From JBCAXA01 sp038749025 (GTDB lineage Bacteria > Pseudomonadota > Gammaproteobacteria > Steroidobacterales > Woeseiaceae): DNA of 64,000 nt. Shown here one piece after another: positions 63,590-64,000 of this stretch. Under the pieces are notes generated by a model. The model saw only the letters and a list, made by a program, of their open reading frames with translations, had not been told where the DNA came from and ran no database searches. A program made the position numbers and the translations under genes. The stretch's first letter is position 1. Each line of letters starts with the position of its first letter. The stretch covers positions 30,546 to 94,545 of the forward strand of contig JBCDIL010000013.1 in NCBI GenBank assembly GCA_038749025.1. The letters run 5' to 3'.

Positions 63590-64000
63590 TGACTGGCTCC
63601 TAAGCCGACGGCCGCGGCGACAAAGTCGCCCAAGTCCGGACCGTTCGTCAGTGCGTTGATCGCCACCAGATCGGTCGAGCGGTGAACGATATCGATGCCG
63701 ACTTGGTTGTCAGAGGCGGGCCCCGTAATGACCGTTGGTTCGATTGAGAAACGCTCGCGCAGCAGTTGCACGCCGCCCCAGGCACCCACCGGGTCGTTGG
63801 CGCATAACACAACCGCTGTTAAGCCAGCGCGAATGTCGTCGGCGCTAAGAATCGCTTCAACACCGTAACTGCCGAGCAGTCCGTCGCCGAGTTCAATGAC
63901 GATGACGTCTGGCTTAGCCGCGGCCAATTGGTTAACGATGGCGCGTGTCAGCGCTGGCCCGGTTGCTGCCGACGTTGTTACGACACCGAAATCGCTAAAC
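63586..64000 (-). CDS. Uncharacterised protein leading the arginine operon (5' end outside window)
   Basis: Only the last 137 codons are visible; the frame runs off the window. The sequence has a Rossmann-like feel: FGVVTTSAATGPALTRAIVN, then KPDVIVIELGDGLLGSYGV and TAVVLCANDPVGAWGG, with alternating strands and glycine-rich turns suggesting a P-loop or NAD-type fold. Its stop overlaps the argC start as ATGA, so it belongs to the operon. I do not recognise a named family. A regulatory, amino-acid-sensing or accessory enzymatic role are all possible. Confidence 0.6.
   Translation of the reverse strand, partial: FSDFGVVTTSAATGPALTRAIVNQLAAAKPDVIVIELGDGLLGSYGVEAILSADDIRAGLTAVVLCANDPVGAWGGVQLLRERFSIEPTVITGPASDNQVGIDIVHRSTDLVAINALTNGPDLGDFVAAAVGLGASQ

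Overview
The window looks like a chromosomal segment of a GC-rich, Gram-negative gammaproteobacterium. The evidence is the polA / engB / cytochrome c4 / dsbA neighbourhood, an LptM lipoprotein directly before polA, TonB-dependent receptors and a heme-uptake operon with a Fur-like operator. Two traits narrow it: an acetylornithine-carbamoyltransferase type arginine pathway and a tryptophan-to-quinolinate pathway, both known from Xanthomonas-like lineages. Many secreted peptidases and Asp-box proteins fit a protein- and peptide-using marine or soil lifestyle. I see no tRNA, rRNA, CRISPR array, IS element or prophage. Genes are tightly packed, and ATGA or GTGA stop/start overlaps are common.

1-6.6 kb: two divergent secreted S9 serine peptidases, a family 2 glycosyltransferase and a LysR regulator. 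6.6-11.6 kb: a translationally coupled kynurenine operon (3-hydroxyanthranilate dioxygenase, kynureninase, kynurenine monooxygenase, tryptophan dioxygenase) followed by an arylformamidase-like hydrolase. Together these can convert tryptophan to aminocarboxymuconate semialdehyde, which cyclises to quinolinate, the NAD precursor. 11.6-17.4 kb: a second metabolic island with CoA-acylating methylmalonate-semialdehyde dehydrogenase, another aldehyde dehydrogenase, a LysR regulator, an aspartate dehydrogenase and a divergent DapA/NanA-superfamily enzyme. The substrate is unknown.

17.5-24.4 kb: FkbM methyltransferase and GT4 glycosyltransferase, an AbgT transporter, a DUF4112 membrane protein, an FMN reductase-like protein and a TonB receptor. 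24.5-31.4 kb: an iron/heme block with a DUF6607 protein diverging from a hemoglobin/heme receptor across a Fur-like site, then hmuTUV and an IsdG-type heme oxygenase, closed by a strong bidirectional terminator. 31.4-38 kb: two very large tandem sortilin-like Asp-box proteins.

38.1-46.2 kb: an acetylxylan-esterase-type hydrolase, a cyclic-nucleotide-binding/acyltransferase fusion, a membrane diguanylate cyclase, an isoquinoline-oxidoreductase-like molybdoenzyme pair, and a PEP-CTERM protein with a well-spaced sigma-54 promoter. 46.2-52.9 kb: a class IV aminotransferase with a sulfotransferase-like partner, an alkaline phosphatase lipoprotein, a DUF885 peptidase-like protein, and a TPR protein coupled to an L,D-transpeptidase.

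52.9-64 kb: dsbA, cytochrome c4, engB, an intergenic small-RNA candidate, polA, a short lptM lipoprotein gene, and an arginine operon (unknown partial gene, argC, argD, acetylornithine carbamoyltransferase, argB, argH) that reads toward lptM-polA. The most interesting unlabelled signals are the sRNA candidate between engB and polA, the sigma-54 promoter of the PEP-CTERM gene, the uncharacterised leading gene of the arginine operon, and the CNBD-acyltransferase fusion.
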